Part shown: positions 51,407-60,343 of the stretch, piece by piece
Numbering within the stretch: the first letter of the stretch is position 1
How the letters are laid out: every line of letters starts with the position of its first letter
Origin: Parafrankia sp041008525
GTDB lineage: Bacteria; Actinomycetota; Actinomycetes; Frankiales; Frankiaceae
Assembly: GCF_041008525.1 (NCBI RefSeq)
Contig: NZ_JBFLUG010000025.1
Span: 1-64,000 of the forward strand
Direction of reading: 5' to 3'
DNA: 64,000 nt
The notes under the pieces: model-generated
Databases searched by the model: none
What the model was told of the DNA's origin: nothing
Seen by the model: the letters and a program-made list of their open reading frames with translations, nothing else
Made by a program: the position numbers and the translations under genes

Positions 51407-52668
51407 CTGGGATTCTGGCTGCGAGCCGTCGGCGACGCACCGTGGTGGCGGCGGCGTCCGCTGCCGCGATGATGCTGTTGGCGGGCGCCGGGTGCAGCGC
51501 TGACAGCGCGCCAGCCCCCGCCGCCTCGCCCTGTACCACGCCGGGCATCGGCGTCGATCGGGTGAGAATCGGCCTGATCTATCCGGCCACCGGGCCACTG
51601 AGCTCGGTCTTCAGCGCCGCCCGCAGTGGTTTCGAGGCCCGTGTCTCCCTGGCGAACGAATCCGGAGGCGTGCACGGCCGCGAGTTGGAGATCGTTCTGG
51701 CCGACGACGCTGGTCAGCCTTCGAGGAACGATGTCGCAGCACGCAGAATCGTGGAGCGCAGTGGCGTGTTCGGCATCGCGCAGCTCACGACAGCCGCGTC
51801 GGGTTCGGCCCGCTATCTGGCGGGTGCCGGTATCCCGGTTGTCGGCCTTGCCTCCGAGACGGCCTGGAACGACTACGACACCATGTTCGCGCCTGACTAC
51901 CTGTACTCGACCAACGGCGCCGTGAGCACTCTGGGCGAGTTCGCGGTCGCCCAGGGCGGTACCAGGGTTGCTGTGGTGGAAGAGTCCCTGTCGGAACCGT
52001 CGCAGGCCCTCAGCGATCAGATGATCGCGAGCATGAGTGGCCAGGGTGTGGCACTGGTGGCGCGCATCCCGTACACGGTGGGCCAGAGCTCTCCGGGACA
52101 GACGGTGGCCAGGATCGCGGCGAGCCAGGCCGACGTGCTCGTTGTCCAGACTCCGATCGACGGGCTGCGCGAGCTGCTCCGGGCCTCCCGCGCAGCCAAC
52201 GTCACCTACCGGACGGTTCTGTCCGCGGTCGCCTACGACAAGCGCCTGCTCGCAGAGGCGGGGACGGACCTGGCCGGCGCGACGGCTTTCTTCGACCATA
52301 TTTCCTGGGACTCCGCATCGCCCAACCTGAGAAATTTCCGGGAAACGATGGCCCGCTACGCGGCCGAGACCCCGGACCCGGACCAGATCACCGTGCTCAG
52401 CTCCTACGTGGCGGCCGACATGCTGGTGCGTGGCCTGGAAATGGCGGGTGAGTGCCCGACGCGAGAAGCATTCCACCGCGGCCTTCGGTCAGTCACCGAC
52501 TACCCGGCGGCCGGTCTCATGCCAGGTGGTGTGGACCTGAGCGCCAATCGCGGCCGGCCGGCGACCTGCCTCACCTTCGCGAAGGTGAATGCCACGGGCA
52601 CTGCCTACGAGGTCGTTCCCGGACCTGACGGGAAGGAGCAGTGGTGCGGTACCAGACAGGACGGCTGA
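51403..52668 (+). CDS. ABC-type substrate-binding lipoprotein (branched-chain amino acid/amide type)
   Basis: Encodes 421 aa. Signal with SRRRRTVV, hydrophobic core and lipobox LAGAGC (Cys31). Periplasmic-binding protein type 1 fold: VRIGLIYPATGPLSSVF, SLANESGGVHGRELEI, IPVVGLASETAW, and ECPTREAFHRGLRSVTDYPAAGLM at the end (partial). It is a diverged paralog of the protein at 698-1903 and is likewise without permease or ATPase neighbours. ATG at 51403 is chosen for the signal peptide; GTG at 51367 is an in-frame alternative. Ends 19 bases from the convergent ThDP enzyme gene. Confidence 0.85.
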   Translation: MTGILAASRRRRTVVAAASAAAMMLLAGAGCSADSAPAPAASPCTTPGIGVDRVRIGLIYPATGPLSSVFSAARSGFEARVSLANESGGVHGRELEIVLADDAGQPSRNDVAARRIVERSGVFGIAQLTTAASGSARYLAGAGIPVVGLASETAWNDYDTMFAPDYLYSTNGAVSTLGEFAVAQGGTRVAVVEESLSEPSQALSDQMIASMSGQGVALVARIPYTVGQSSPGQTVARIAASQADVLVVQTPIDGLRELLRASRAANVTYRTVLSAVAYDKRLLAEAGTDLAGATAFFDHISWDSASPNLRNFRETMARYAAETPDPDQITVLSSYVAADMLVRGLEMAGECPTREAFHRGLRSVTDYPAAGLMPGGVDLSANRGRPATCLTFAKVNATGTAYEVVPGPDGKEQWCGTRQDG

Positions 52669-52687
52669 CGTTCCGGACCGGTGCGGG

Positions 52688-54298
52688 TCAGAGATCGGCG
52701 TGCTGCGGCCGGGTCTCGACCACAATGACGGTGGGGGTGTCGGTCGTGAGAGCCGCGGTGAGTTCCTTCTCGAGTTCGTCCGTGGTGTCGACCTGGACGC
52801 CCCGACAGCCGAAGCCGCGCGCGAGTGAGGCGATGTCCAGCCCCGGCAGGTCGAGTCCCGGAACTCCGGGCGTGTTCTCCAGCTCGGCGAAGGACTTCAG
52901 CACCGAGTACTCCCGGTTGCGCAGGACGACGTAGGCGATGGGCAGTGCGTGCTGGGCGGCGGTCCAGACCGCCTGCACGGAGTACTGGAAGGAACCATCG
53001 CCGATGACGCCGATCACCGGGCGGCGCCTGCCGCGCGCCCGGTCACCGAGCGCCACCCCGACCGCGGCCGGCACCGCCCACCCGATGCCGCCGCTGGCCG
53101 TCGCGAAGAACGAGTCGGGTCCGACCGTCGGTAGCCACTCGTCCCGCAGGGCCATCGTCGAGGTCGACTCGTAGACGATGACGGCGTCCGCCGGGCGGGC
53201 CGTGTGCAGTGCCGCGTGGACCTCCGCAGCCGTCAGTGGCCGGCTCGGTCCGTCCGGCAGTGTTCTGGCCCGGGGCAGCGGTCGCGGAGGGGTCCGCCGG
53301 GAGCCCTCCGCCACCTGCTCCGTGAGAAGTTCCAGGGCGATCCGCGGGTCGCCGAGCAGGCTGTCGCCGACGCGCGCCGACGCGGCCACCGCGGGGTCGT
53401 CCGTGAGCTGCAGCAGCTCGGCGCCGGCGGGTAGAACCTCACCGGCCACATAGGGGTAGTAACGGAAGACCTCGGCTCCGGCCACGACCACGAGATCATG
53501 CCCGGCCAGCCGCTCGCTCACCGCTTTCAGCGAGAGGCCAAGGGGTCCCTGGTAGAGCGGGTGCTCCTCCGGGAAGGAGATGCGGTCCGGCAACGGCGGG
53601 CCGTACACGGCAGCCTGCAGCTTCTCGGCGAGGGCTACGGCCGCGTGCCAGCCACCGCGCCGATCGACGTCCGGGCCGATCACCAGTGCCGGGCGCAGGC
53701 TCGCCGAGATGCGCTGGGCGAAGCCCCGCAGCCGTTCGGCGTCGGGCGCGACGACGGCGCTCACGCCGCGCACGACTGCCGGGCCGGCCAGCGGGACGTT
53801 CCAGTCGTCGAGCGGGATCGAGAGATAGACCGGGCCGGCCGGAGGCTGCACCGCCATCGCGTAGGCCCGCATCAGGGCCGCGGGGACGTCCTCGGCGCGG
53901 ACCGGCTCATAGGCCCACTTGACCCACGGCATCGGCAGGGTCGTCGCGTCGCGGTTGGCGAGGTAGGGCTCGCCGACCAGCATCTCCCGGTGCTGCTGGC
54001 CAGAGGTGACGATCAGCGGCGTGTGTCCGTGGTAGGCCGTGACCAGGTTCCCGACAGCGTTCCCGACCCCCGCGGAGGAGTGCAGGTTCACCAGTGCGGG
54101 TCGCCGGGTGACCTGCGCGAACGCGTCGGCCATGGCGATGACGGATGCCTCCTGCAGGCCGAGGACATAGGTGAAGTCGGCCGGGAAGTTCCGCAGGAAC
54201 GGCTCCTCCGTCGACCCCGGGTTACCGAAGACGGTGGTCATGCCCAGCGCTCGGAGCAGGTCGTACGTCACGCCGTGAACGGTTGGTTCGTGAGCCAT
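52688..54298 (-). CDS. Thiamine diphosphate enzyme, benzoylformate decarboxylase-like
   Basis: Encodes 536 aa with the three ThDP domains. N-terminal NPGSTEEPFL (Ser29) and GLQE with catalytic Glu50, NLHSSAGVGNA with His73; C-terminal ThDP/metal site GDGSFQYSVQAVW ... LRNREY. These match benzoylformate decarboxylase (2-oxo acid to aldehyde plus CO2; MdlC of the mandelate pathway). The second catalytic His of that enzyme, in FRYHQY, is replaced: here the sequence is FRYYPY (Tyr281). So the reaction may differ. No mandelate genes are nearby. Confidence 0.82.
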   Translation of the reverse strand: MAHEPTVHGVTYDLLRALGMTTVFGNPGSTEEPFLRNFPADFTYVLGLQEASVIAMADAFAQVTRRPALVNLHSSAGVGNAVGNLVTAYHGHTPLIVTSGQQHREMLVGEPYLANRDATTLPMPWVKWAYEPVRAEDVPAALMRAYAMAVQPPAGPVYLSIPLDDWNVPLAGPAVVRGVSAVVAPDAERLRGFAQRISASLRPALVIGPDVDRRGGWHAAVALAEKLQAAVYGPPLPDRISFPEEHPLYQGPLGLSLKAVSERLAGHDLVVVAGAEVFRYYPYVAGEVLPAGAELLQLTDDPAVAASARVGDSLLGDPRIALELLTEQVAEGSRRTPPRPLPRARTLPDGPSRPLTAAEVHAALHTARPADAVIVYESTSTMALRDEWLPTVGPDSFFATASGGIGWAVPAAVGVALGDRARGRRRPVIGVIGDGSFQYSVQAVWTAAQHALPIAYVVLRNREYSVLKSFAELENTPGVPGLDLPGLDIASLARGFGCRGVQVDTTDELEKELTAALTTDTPTVIVVETRPQHADL

Positions 54299-54531
54299 CG
54301 GTAGCAGCCGCCTCGTTGGTTGGACGCCGCCGCGCTGTGTCGATCGCCGCGCGACCGGCCGTGGCAGGCCGGTCGCCGAATGTTGTCACCGGTTGCAGCT
54401 GCCCGCACACCGGCGTGAGGCCTCCTGTGTGCCAGCCTCAGGTCGGGGCGGGATCCCGCCTTCCCGCCCGGACCGATTGCCCTCGAATTCGGCCGGTTGG
54501 TATGGTTGGCGCAGGCTTACCAGGAGGTCGA

Positions 54532-54873
54532 ATGACCGTCCGTCTGTGGCTGGATATCTACCCGCCGGAAGCCGGTGCGGGATTCCAGTTCAATCGCGTT
54601 GCCATGCGTTGGCATTACGACATGGACACCCTGCACACCCCGCGCACCGGTGACGAGATACGCCTTGACGGCGATGTCTACAACACGGTGAGGCGTGTGC
54701 GCTGGCATCTCGACGGTGTCGTGCACGCCGAGCTCACGCCTTTCCAGATCGATCCGGTCGAGGCGGCCCGCCCGCTGATCGATGGTCGCAACCGTCGCGC
54801 CTGGGACAGCCGCAAGGGCAGTCTCGACGAAATACTGGAACGTACCCGATGGACACGCGGGTATGGTCCCTGA
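54532..54873 (+). CDS. Small protein of unknown function
   Basis: Encodes 113 aa. Strong ribosome site AGGAGG 4 bases before the ATG. The sequence is rich in Trp, Arg and acidic residues (WLDIYPPEAG, RTGDEIRLDGDVYNTVRRVRW, RWTRGYGP) and looks like a compact soluble beta protein with a C-terminal helix. No family recognised. It is divergent from the ThDP enzyme and convergent with the MFS gene. Confidence 0.65.
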   Translation: MTVRLWLDIYPPEAGAGFQFNRVAMRWHYDMDTLHTPRTGDEIRLDGDVYNTVRRVRWHLDGVVHAELTPFQIDPVEAARPLIDGRNRRAWDSRKGSLDEILERTRWTRGYGP

Positions 54874-54900
54874 CGCTTTGGCCATGGGTGTCCTGGGGTA

Positions 54901-54924
54901 CTGAGGTGCTGAGGTGCTGAGGTC
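54901..54924. repeat. Octanucleotide tandem repeat
   Basis: Three units of CTGAGGTG (the last CTGAGGTC) between the convergent small gene and the MFS transporter. Confidence 0.8.
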
Positions 54925-54952
54925 CTGATCGCGGGACGTCGGGGCCGGGGGC

Positions 54953-56470
54953 TCAGTTCTTCGAGGCCATCGCCACAGCCGGCTGGATGGCCTGGGGCGT
55001 GGAGCGGGTCTGTTCCGGAACGGTGAGGTTCGGTGTCGGTGCTGCCCGACCGGGGATGCCGAGGGCGACAAGGCCGGCGGCGAGGGCGGCTGCGGCGCCG
55101 ATCAGATAGCCGAGGTGCAGACCCGCGAGGGACGGCACCTGCGTCGGGCCGAAGGGGATCGTCATGTTCGCCAGCACCACGCCGATCACCGCGCTCGCTG
55201 CCGAGGTTCCGATGGCGCGCATCAGGGTGTTGAGGCCGTTGGCGGAGGCGCCCTCGGAGGCCGGAACGGCCTGCATGATCAGTGTCGGCAGGGCCGCGTA
55301 CGCCAGCGCGACGCCGGCACAGATGACGCAGCTGACGAGAAGGACTCCCAGCGGGCTGCCGGTGAATCCGATGGCGAGGCAGTAACCACCCGCGACGACG
55401 GCCGAGCCGGTGACGAGAGAGATCTTCGGGCCACGCGCGGTGATCAGGCGGCCGGCCAGCGGCGACACGGCCATCATCACCAGCCCCACGGGTGCCATCC
55501 AGAGCCCGGTGGCGAGCAGCGACTGGCCGAGGCCGTGGCCGGTGGCCTTCGGGAGCTGGAGCAACTGCGGGTTGATCAGCGAGTTCGCGTACATCGCGAA
55601 GCCCAGCGTGACGGAGGCGATGTTCGTCAGCAGCACCGGACGCCGGATCGTGGTGCGCAGGTCGACGAGCGGAGCCGGGGCGCGGGTCTCCCACCAGCCC
55701 CACCCGGCGAGGGCGGCAGCCGACACTGCGAACAGTCCCAGGGTGATGCCACTCGACCAACCCCAGGTGCTTCCCTTCGACACGGCGAGCAACAGGGCGA
55801 CGAGGCCCGTGGAGAGCAGGGCCGCACCGGGCAGGTCGAATCGGCCCGAACCCCGGACCGGTGATTCGGGCACGACCCGCCACACCAGCACCATCAGAAG
55901 TACGACGGCGACAGTGGACGTCCAGAACAGCACATGCCAGTCGGCCTGCTGGGCGACGGCCGCCGCGATCGGCAGACCCAGGGCGCTGCCGATTCCGAGC
56001 GACGAGCTCATCAGCGCCATCGCCGGGATGAGCCGCTTCGCGGGGAGCAGGTCCCGCATGATGCTGATGCCCAGCGGGATGATCGCCAGCCCGAGGCCCT
56101 GCATCGACCGACCCACGACCAGCGGAACCAGCGTGTCGCTCAGGGCACAGACCACGGAGCCGGCGGCGAGTACGAAGCCGGAGACGAAGATCATGCGCCG
56201 CTTGCCGTAGAGGTCGCCCAGGCGGCCGAACACCGGATTGGCGACGGCCGCGGCCAGCAGGGTGCCCGTGATCGCCCACGAGGCGTCGGCCGGGCTCGTG
56301 TGCAGCAGCGACGGCAGCACGGGGAGCAGCGGCACCATCAGGGTCTGCATCATCGCGACGACGACGCCCACCGCACCCAGGACCGCGACGATCGCGTTGA
56401 CGTGCGGCACATCGCCCGCGCGACGGGTGGCGACCGGAGCGGAGCGGTCGGTGTCCTCGCCGGAAGCCAT
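54953..56470 (-). CDS. MFS drug-efflux-type transporter (DHA2/EmrB-like)
   Basis: Encodes 505 aa from ATG 56470 (GAGGAGGA 3 bases upstream). About 14 membrane helices. The loop 2-3 motif is GRLGDLYGKRR, and the N-terminal half has VGRSMQGLGLAIIPLG and SSLGIGSALGLP, the proton-antiporter C-motif region of DHA2 efflux pumps. Ends in a Pro/Thr-rich cytoplasmic tail. Likely exports a toxic or signalling compound by proton antiport. An AT-rich imperfect palindrome lies upstream (56506-56518). Confidence 0.9.
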   Translation of the reverse strand: MASGEDTDRSAPVATRRAGDVPHVNAIVAVLGAVGVVVAMMQTLMVPLLPVLPSLLHTSPADASWAITGTLLAAAVANPVFGRLGDLYGKRRMIFVSGFVLAAGSVVCALSDTLVPLVVGRSMQGLGLAIIPLGISIMRDLLPAKRLIPAMALMSSSLGIGSALGLPIAAAVAQQADWHVLFWTSTVAVVLLMVLVWRVVPESPVRGSGRFDLPGAALLSTGLVALLLAVSKGSTWGWSSGITLGLFAVSAAALAGWGWWETRAPAPLVDLRTTIRRPVLLTNIASVTLGFAMYANSLINPQLLQLPKATGHGLGQSLLATGLWMAPVGLVMMAVSPLAGRLITARGPKISLVTGSAVVAGGYCLAIGFTGSPLGVLLVSCVICAGVALAYAALPTLIMQAVPASEGASANGLNTLMRAIGTSAASAVIGVVLANMTIPFGPTQVPSLAGLHLGYLIGAAAALAAGLVALGIPGRAAPTPNLTVPEQTRSTPQAIQPAVAMASKN

Positions 56471-56505
56471 GCTTCCTCCTCTACTTCGTTGTACTACACA
56501 AATAT

Positions 56506-56518
56506 ATGTATCATGCAT
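56506..56518. promoter_or_regulatory. AT-rich promoter/operator region of MFS gene
   Basis: ATGTAT-c-ATGCAT is a near-palindrome (5 of 6 bases pair per arm) in the most AT-rich patch of the area (56495-56522), 36-48 bases upstream of the MFS start. Candidate repressor site. Confidence 0.4.
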
Positions 56519-56607
56519 ATCTCCGCATCGTCAGTGCTAGCCGGGGCGGTACTGGTCACACTCGGCCCGCGGGCCCGCTCACCTCGGTCGGGACCCTGGC
56601 CGGGTGG

Positions 56608-57306
56608 TCAGTCGGAGATGCGGTACACGGTGACCCGTTCGAAGGAGACGATGGCACCGGGCCGCAGCAGCATCACCCGGTACTCGAACAGGTCGTCGAC
56701 GCTGTCGCAGGTGAAACCGACCTCGTGGTAGTCGAACAACGACGTCAGCTCGCCCGGCCGCAGGTCGCGGGCAGCGAGCTTCTCGCGTCGCAGATGCACG
56801 TACACCTCGATGCGCGCGATCGGCTCCTCGGCGGCGAGGTCGACGCCCGGCTCGGCCTCGGCCGCGAGCCGGAACGACGCGCGGTAGGAACCGCGCACCG
56901 GCAGCGTCTCGCGCGGCCCGTAGACGAGGGCCTTGCGGCTCTCCGAGATGTACCGGCCCCGGATCACCCGCCCGACCCCGATGTCCGGCAGGTCGATGAC
57001 CTGGCCGACGGCGGTCTCCAGTGGCGGCATCTGACCGCCGAAGTACCGGACGATGACCCGGCCGACCAGGGGCGGGGTATCAGGTGTGTCGGGGAGCAGG
57101 CTGTCGCAGATCTGCATGATGCTGCGGGCGTAGCCCTCGGTGGTGGTGTCGCGGTTGGTGTCGTAGATCGACTTCGCCAGGTCGCGGATGCTCGTGGTCA
57201 GCCGGTTCGTCAGCCGCCGGGTGCTCTCCGCCTGCCGGTTCACCCAGACCGCGTACCCGAAGGACAACACGCCGATCACACCGAAGGCGAAGTTGAGCGC
57301 GTCCAC
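56608..57306 (-). CDS. Membrane-anchored protein of unknown function
   Basis: Encodes 232 aa from GTG 57306 (GGGGGG 6 bases upstream). One N-terminal membrane helix (ALNFAFGVIGVLSFGYAVWV, about 3-22), then a helical region with RRLTNRLTTSIRDLAKSIYD, then a beta-rich cytoplasmic or extracellular domain (IDLPDIGVGRVIRGRYI, ARIEVYVHLRREKL, VMLLRPGAIVSFERVTVYRI). The frame is open far upstream but without conserved sequence. Family not recognised; layout resembles actinobacterial sensor-like accessory proteins, which is only an impression. Confidence 0.6.
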   Translation of the reverse strand: MDALNFAFGVIGVLSFGYAVWVNRQAESTRRLTNRLTTSIRDLAKSIYDTNRDTTTEGYARSIMQICDSLLPDTPDTPPLVGRVIVRYFGGQMPPLETAVGQVIDLPDIGVGRVIRGRYISESRKALVYGPRETLPVRGSYRASFRLAAEAEPGVDLAAEEPIARIEVYVHLRREKLAARDLRPGELTSLFDYHEVGFTCDSVDDLFEYRVMLLRPGAIVSFERVTVYRISD

Positions 57307-57778
57307 TGTCAGCCCCCCGAGTCCGCGGCGCAGCCGGAGCAGCCGCCGACCGGGAAGCGGGCCCCGCGCCGGCGCAGGAGTGACCCGAGCCCCACCTGTC
57401 GGATCGTAGTGTGCCGATCGCCGCCATGGGATCTGCCAGGAACGCACCCGGATCCGCCCCATCCCTCCGCCATCTCTCCGCCGCCCCGTCCCGCCCCTGC
57501 CAGGCCGCCGCTGCTGCGCCAGCGGCCCCGGCGCCGTCGAGAACACGTTCGCGCCCGATTCCAGAACGAGCCTCTCGAAACGACGCTTCGGGGCTGTGCG
57601 TGAAGGCGGGATCCAGGTGATGAAGGCCCGGGGGTATGAGTCACCTGGTATGCCCGACCGTGTTGCTGTGGTTGCCCGCCGGAATCCGGGCGCTGTACGT
57701 TTCGGCCTCGCGCGTGTGGGCGTGGGTGGGCCGGATCGGCGTCGAAGTGCCCTCCCGTCCAGCAGTGGAGGAGAATCG
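57307..57778. other. Divergent intergenic region
   Basis: About 470 GC-rich bases between divergent genes. Contains the GGAGGAG ribosome site of the esterase at its right end. Open frames here look like extensions of the flanking genes' frames; no separate gene is called. Confidence 0.4.
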
Positions 57779-59149
57779 ATGCCCAGTACTCGAAGGCCGT
57801 ACGTCGCGTTATGCGGTGCATTCCTGGCCATGGCGGTGACCGGGGCCGCAACGGTCGCGTGTTCGGATTCCTCCGCGCCGCCGACGCCCGTCCCGACCGC
57901 CATTCCGGTGGAACCGCCAGCCGATCCGTCCCGCCTGCCGATCCTGTTCGTACACGGCGGGGCCGGCTCGGGGGCGCAGTTCGAGACACCGGCCCGCCGG
58001 TTCGCCGCGAACGGCTATCCGGTCGGCCACATCGACGCGATCGACTGGGACTCCACCTTCACGGTGGAGACAGCCGAGCAGGTACATGCCCGGATCGACG
58101 CGCGCATCGACGCCCTGCTCACGGCGACCGGTGCGGCCAGGGTGGAGCTCGTCGGGCACTCGATGGGCACCATGATCAGCCAGGACTACCTCGCCAGTCG
58201 GCCGGAGCGGGCCGCGCGCGTCGCGCACTACGTCAACCTGGACGGCCGGACGGCCCAGGCGCCGCCCGGCGGGGTGCCCACCCTCGCGGTCTGGGCCGAG
58301 GGCGATCCGGCCCGCCAGATTGTCGGCGCGGACAACGTCCAGTTCGCGGATCTCGGGCACACCGAGTCGGTCACCTCGCCGCGCACCTTCGAGGCCGAGT
58401 TCGAGTTCTTCACCGGCAGGAAGCCGGCCACCACCGAGATCCGACCGACTGCCGGCGGCATGATCCAGCTGTCGGGCCGGGCGGTGCTGTTCCCGACGAA
58501 CGTCGGCCTGAGCGAGGGCCGACTGGAGGTCCACGAGGTCGAGGCCGCTACCGGGAAGCGCCGGCCCGGCAGCCCGGTCGCCACGACCGCCCTCACCGGC
58601 GAGGGCGCCTTCGGGCCGATCACCGCCCGCGCGGGCGCCTCCTACGAGTTCGCCGTCCTGCGCCCGGGGGCGGCGACCCACCACTTCTACTTCCAGCCGT
58701 TCCAGCGCAGCGACAGACTCATCCGACTGCTCACCAGCCGCCCCGGCGAGGGTCTCGGCGCGCGGATGGAGACCTCACCGGCCCACACCAACATCACCAT
58801 CAGCCGATACCGGGAATGGTGGGGCGACCAGGGACCCGGCAGCGACCAGCTGCTCGCCGACGGGACGAACCTGCTGAACCCCGCGAACACGCCCCGGGAG
58901 AAGCGGCCCATCGGCCTTTTCCTCACCGACGTCGGAACGGACCGCAGGACGGATCTCACCGCGCCGATACCGGCCTTCTTCTCGGTGATCTTCATGACCG
59001 GCATGGACGTCTTCCTGCCGGCCGGCGACACGGCGATCACCCTGGAATCCGTACAGCGCGGCACCGACGGCCACCGCGACCTCATCGCCGTGCCGGCGTT
59101 CCCGTCGTCGGAGCACCGGGTCTCGGTCCTCTTCAACGACTACAGCTAG
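57779..59149 (+). CDS. Secreted lipoprotein esterase/lipase (alpha/beta hydrolase)
   Basis: Encodes 456 aa from ATG 57779 (GGAGGAG upstream). Lipobox TVACS with Cys28. Alpha/beta-hydrolase core: oxyanion region LFVHGGAGSGAQFETPARRF, nucleophile elbow GHSMG with Ser128, candidate His194 in DLGHTESV. Residues about 215-456 form an extra beta-rich C-terminal region (ITARAGASYEFAVLRPG, FFSVIFMTGMDVFLPAGDTAITLE) as in some actinobacterial lipases. Acts on lipid esters outside the membrane. The catalytic Asp is not certain by eye. Confidence 0.85.
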   Translation: MPSTRRPYVALCGAFLAMAVTGAATVACSDSSAPPTPVPTAIPVEPPADPSRLPILFVHGGAGSGAQFETPARRFAANGYPVGHIDAIDWDSTFTVETAEQVHARIDARIDALLTATGAARVELVGHSMGTMISQDYLASRPERAARVAHYVNLDGRTAQAPPGGVPTLAVWAEGDPARQIVGADNVQFADLGHTESVTSPRTFEAEFEFFTGRKPATTEIRPTAGGMIQLSGRAVLFPTNVGLSEGRLEVHEVEAATGKRRPGSPVATTALTGEGAFGPITARAGASYEFAVLRPGAATHHFYFQPFQRSDRLIRLLTSRPGEGLGARMETSPAHTNITISRYREWWGDQGPGSDQLLADGTNLLNPANTPREKRPIGLFLTDVGTDRRTDLTAPIPAFFSVIFMTGMDVFLPAGDTAITLESVQRGTDGHRDLIAVPAFPSSEHRVSVLFNDYS

Positions 59150-59176
59150 AACCGTTCCTTCCCCGGTCGGCGCATT

Positions 59177-59188
59177 ACATCTAGATGT
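59177..59188. other. 12-bp palindrome between convergent genes
   Basis: ACATCTAGATGT is fully self-complementary and lies in the gap between the esterase and crotonase 3' ends. It resembles the palindrome at 60206-60219. Confidence 0.5.
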
Positions 59189-59271
59189 TTAGGTGCCAGC
59201 AACGCCGTCGTCCGGCGCGGGCCCGCCGTGCCGGGGGTGACCGTGTCGGGGGCGACCGTGCCGGCTGCCCG

Positions 59272-60153
59272 TCAGCCGGTCGTCGTTCCCGGGCTGGGGA
59301 GGTCGAAGTGTTCGTCGCGGAGCTGGAAGGCACGTTTCGTGCCGTGCTCGGCGCGGGTCTTGACGAAGTTGAACTCGTCGTCCTGGAACTGGAGGTTGGT
59401 GCCGTAGGCGTGGAAGAGGTAGCTGGTGACCTCCTCGCCCTGGTAGGCCTGTAGCTGCTCGACGAGGCGGAAGGCCTCCTTGGCGATGACGATGCCGTCG
59501 GCGGGCATGCGGGCGAGTTTGCGGGCCCACCAGTCGGCGCGTGCGCGCACGTCGTCGCTGTTGTCGAGGATCTCGGTGAAGATCGAGAGGTGGGTGAGGT
59601 CGCTGGCGGGGATCATGTCGCCGGTGAGGAGCAGGCGGCGGGCCAGGACGGGGCCGAGCCGGTAGAAGAACATGTGCAGGGAGCCGAGGGCCGGGCCCAG
59701 GAACCGCGTCGCGGGCATCCCGATCCGGGTGTCACCGGCGACGATCGCGATGTCGGCCATGAGCGCGAGTTCGAAGCCGCCGCCGAGCGCGAAGCCCTGT
59801 ACCTCGGCGATCGTGGCCTTCGGGTAGCCGAGGAAGTTGTGGTAGAAGCCGAACGACCTGCGGTCGACGGACAGCCGCCGGCGTTGGCTGGGGCGCCGGC
59901 GGGCGGAGTCCTTCGCGGCGTCGCCGTACCAGGCGTAGGCGTTGGCCATGTCGGCGCCCGTGCTGAAGACGCCACTGGTGCCGCGCAGGTGCACAACCTT
60001 GATCGCGTCGTCGACCGCGAGCTCGTCGAGGTAGGTGCCGAGCTGTTCCCGCATCGCGGGGTCATACGCGTTCCGGCGGCTGGGGTTGTCGAGCGTGAGG
60101 CGGGCGATCCCCGTCCCCTCGTCGCGTTCCAGCAGCACACGACCGTCGCTCAT
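59272..60153 (-). CDS. Enoyl-CoA hydratase/isomerase family protein
   Basis: Encodes 293 aa. Crotonase fold: LDNPSRRNAYDPAMREQL, the CoA/oxyanion strands FSTGADMAN and FALGGGFELAL. Of the two hydratase glutamates, the first is kept (Glu128), while the second is Ala148 (IGMPATRF instead of FGQPE). So it may be an isomerase, hydrolase or related crotonase rather than a simple hydratase. GAGGGAG before the ATG at 60153. Divergent from a second crotonase gene across a 190-base region holding a palindromic operator candidate. Confidence 0.85.
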   Translation of the reverse strand: MSDGRVLLERDEGTGIARLTLDNPSRRNAYDPAMREQLGTYLDELAVDDAIKVVHLRGTSGVFSTGADMANAYAWYGDAAKDSARRRPSQRRRLSVDRRSFGFYHNFLGYPKATIAEVQGFALGGGFELALMADIAIVAGDTRIGMPATRFLGPALGSLHMFFYRLGPVLARRLLLTGDMIPASDLTHLSIFTEILDNSDDVRARADWWARKLARMPADGIVIAKEAFRLVEQLQAYQGEEVTSYLFHAYGTNLQFQDDEFNFVKTRAEHGTKRAFQLRDEHFDLPSPGTTTG

Positions 60154-60205
60154 GGGCTCTCCCTCTCGCTGATCGAACAGTCCCGCCATCCAGCGATGAC
60201 ATGCT

Positions 60206-60219
60206 ATATCTCTAGATAT
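60206..60219. promoter_or_regulatory. Palindromic operator candidate between divergent crotonase genes
   Basis: ATATCT-CT-AGATAT, a perfect 6-bp inverted repeat in an AT-rich patch between the divergent genes, placed to regulate both. Confidence 0.55.
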
Positions 60220-60343
60220 TTCCGGGCTGGGAGTTAGCATGGTACCGACGCATGTCACCCTCCGCGAGTCCCCTTCGGGGCGCCCGGTGTGACCGCTGCG
60301 AGGGTCCGACCGCCGCGGCGACAGGCGAGAGAAGGGGGTGTCG

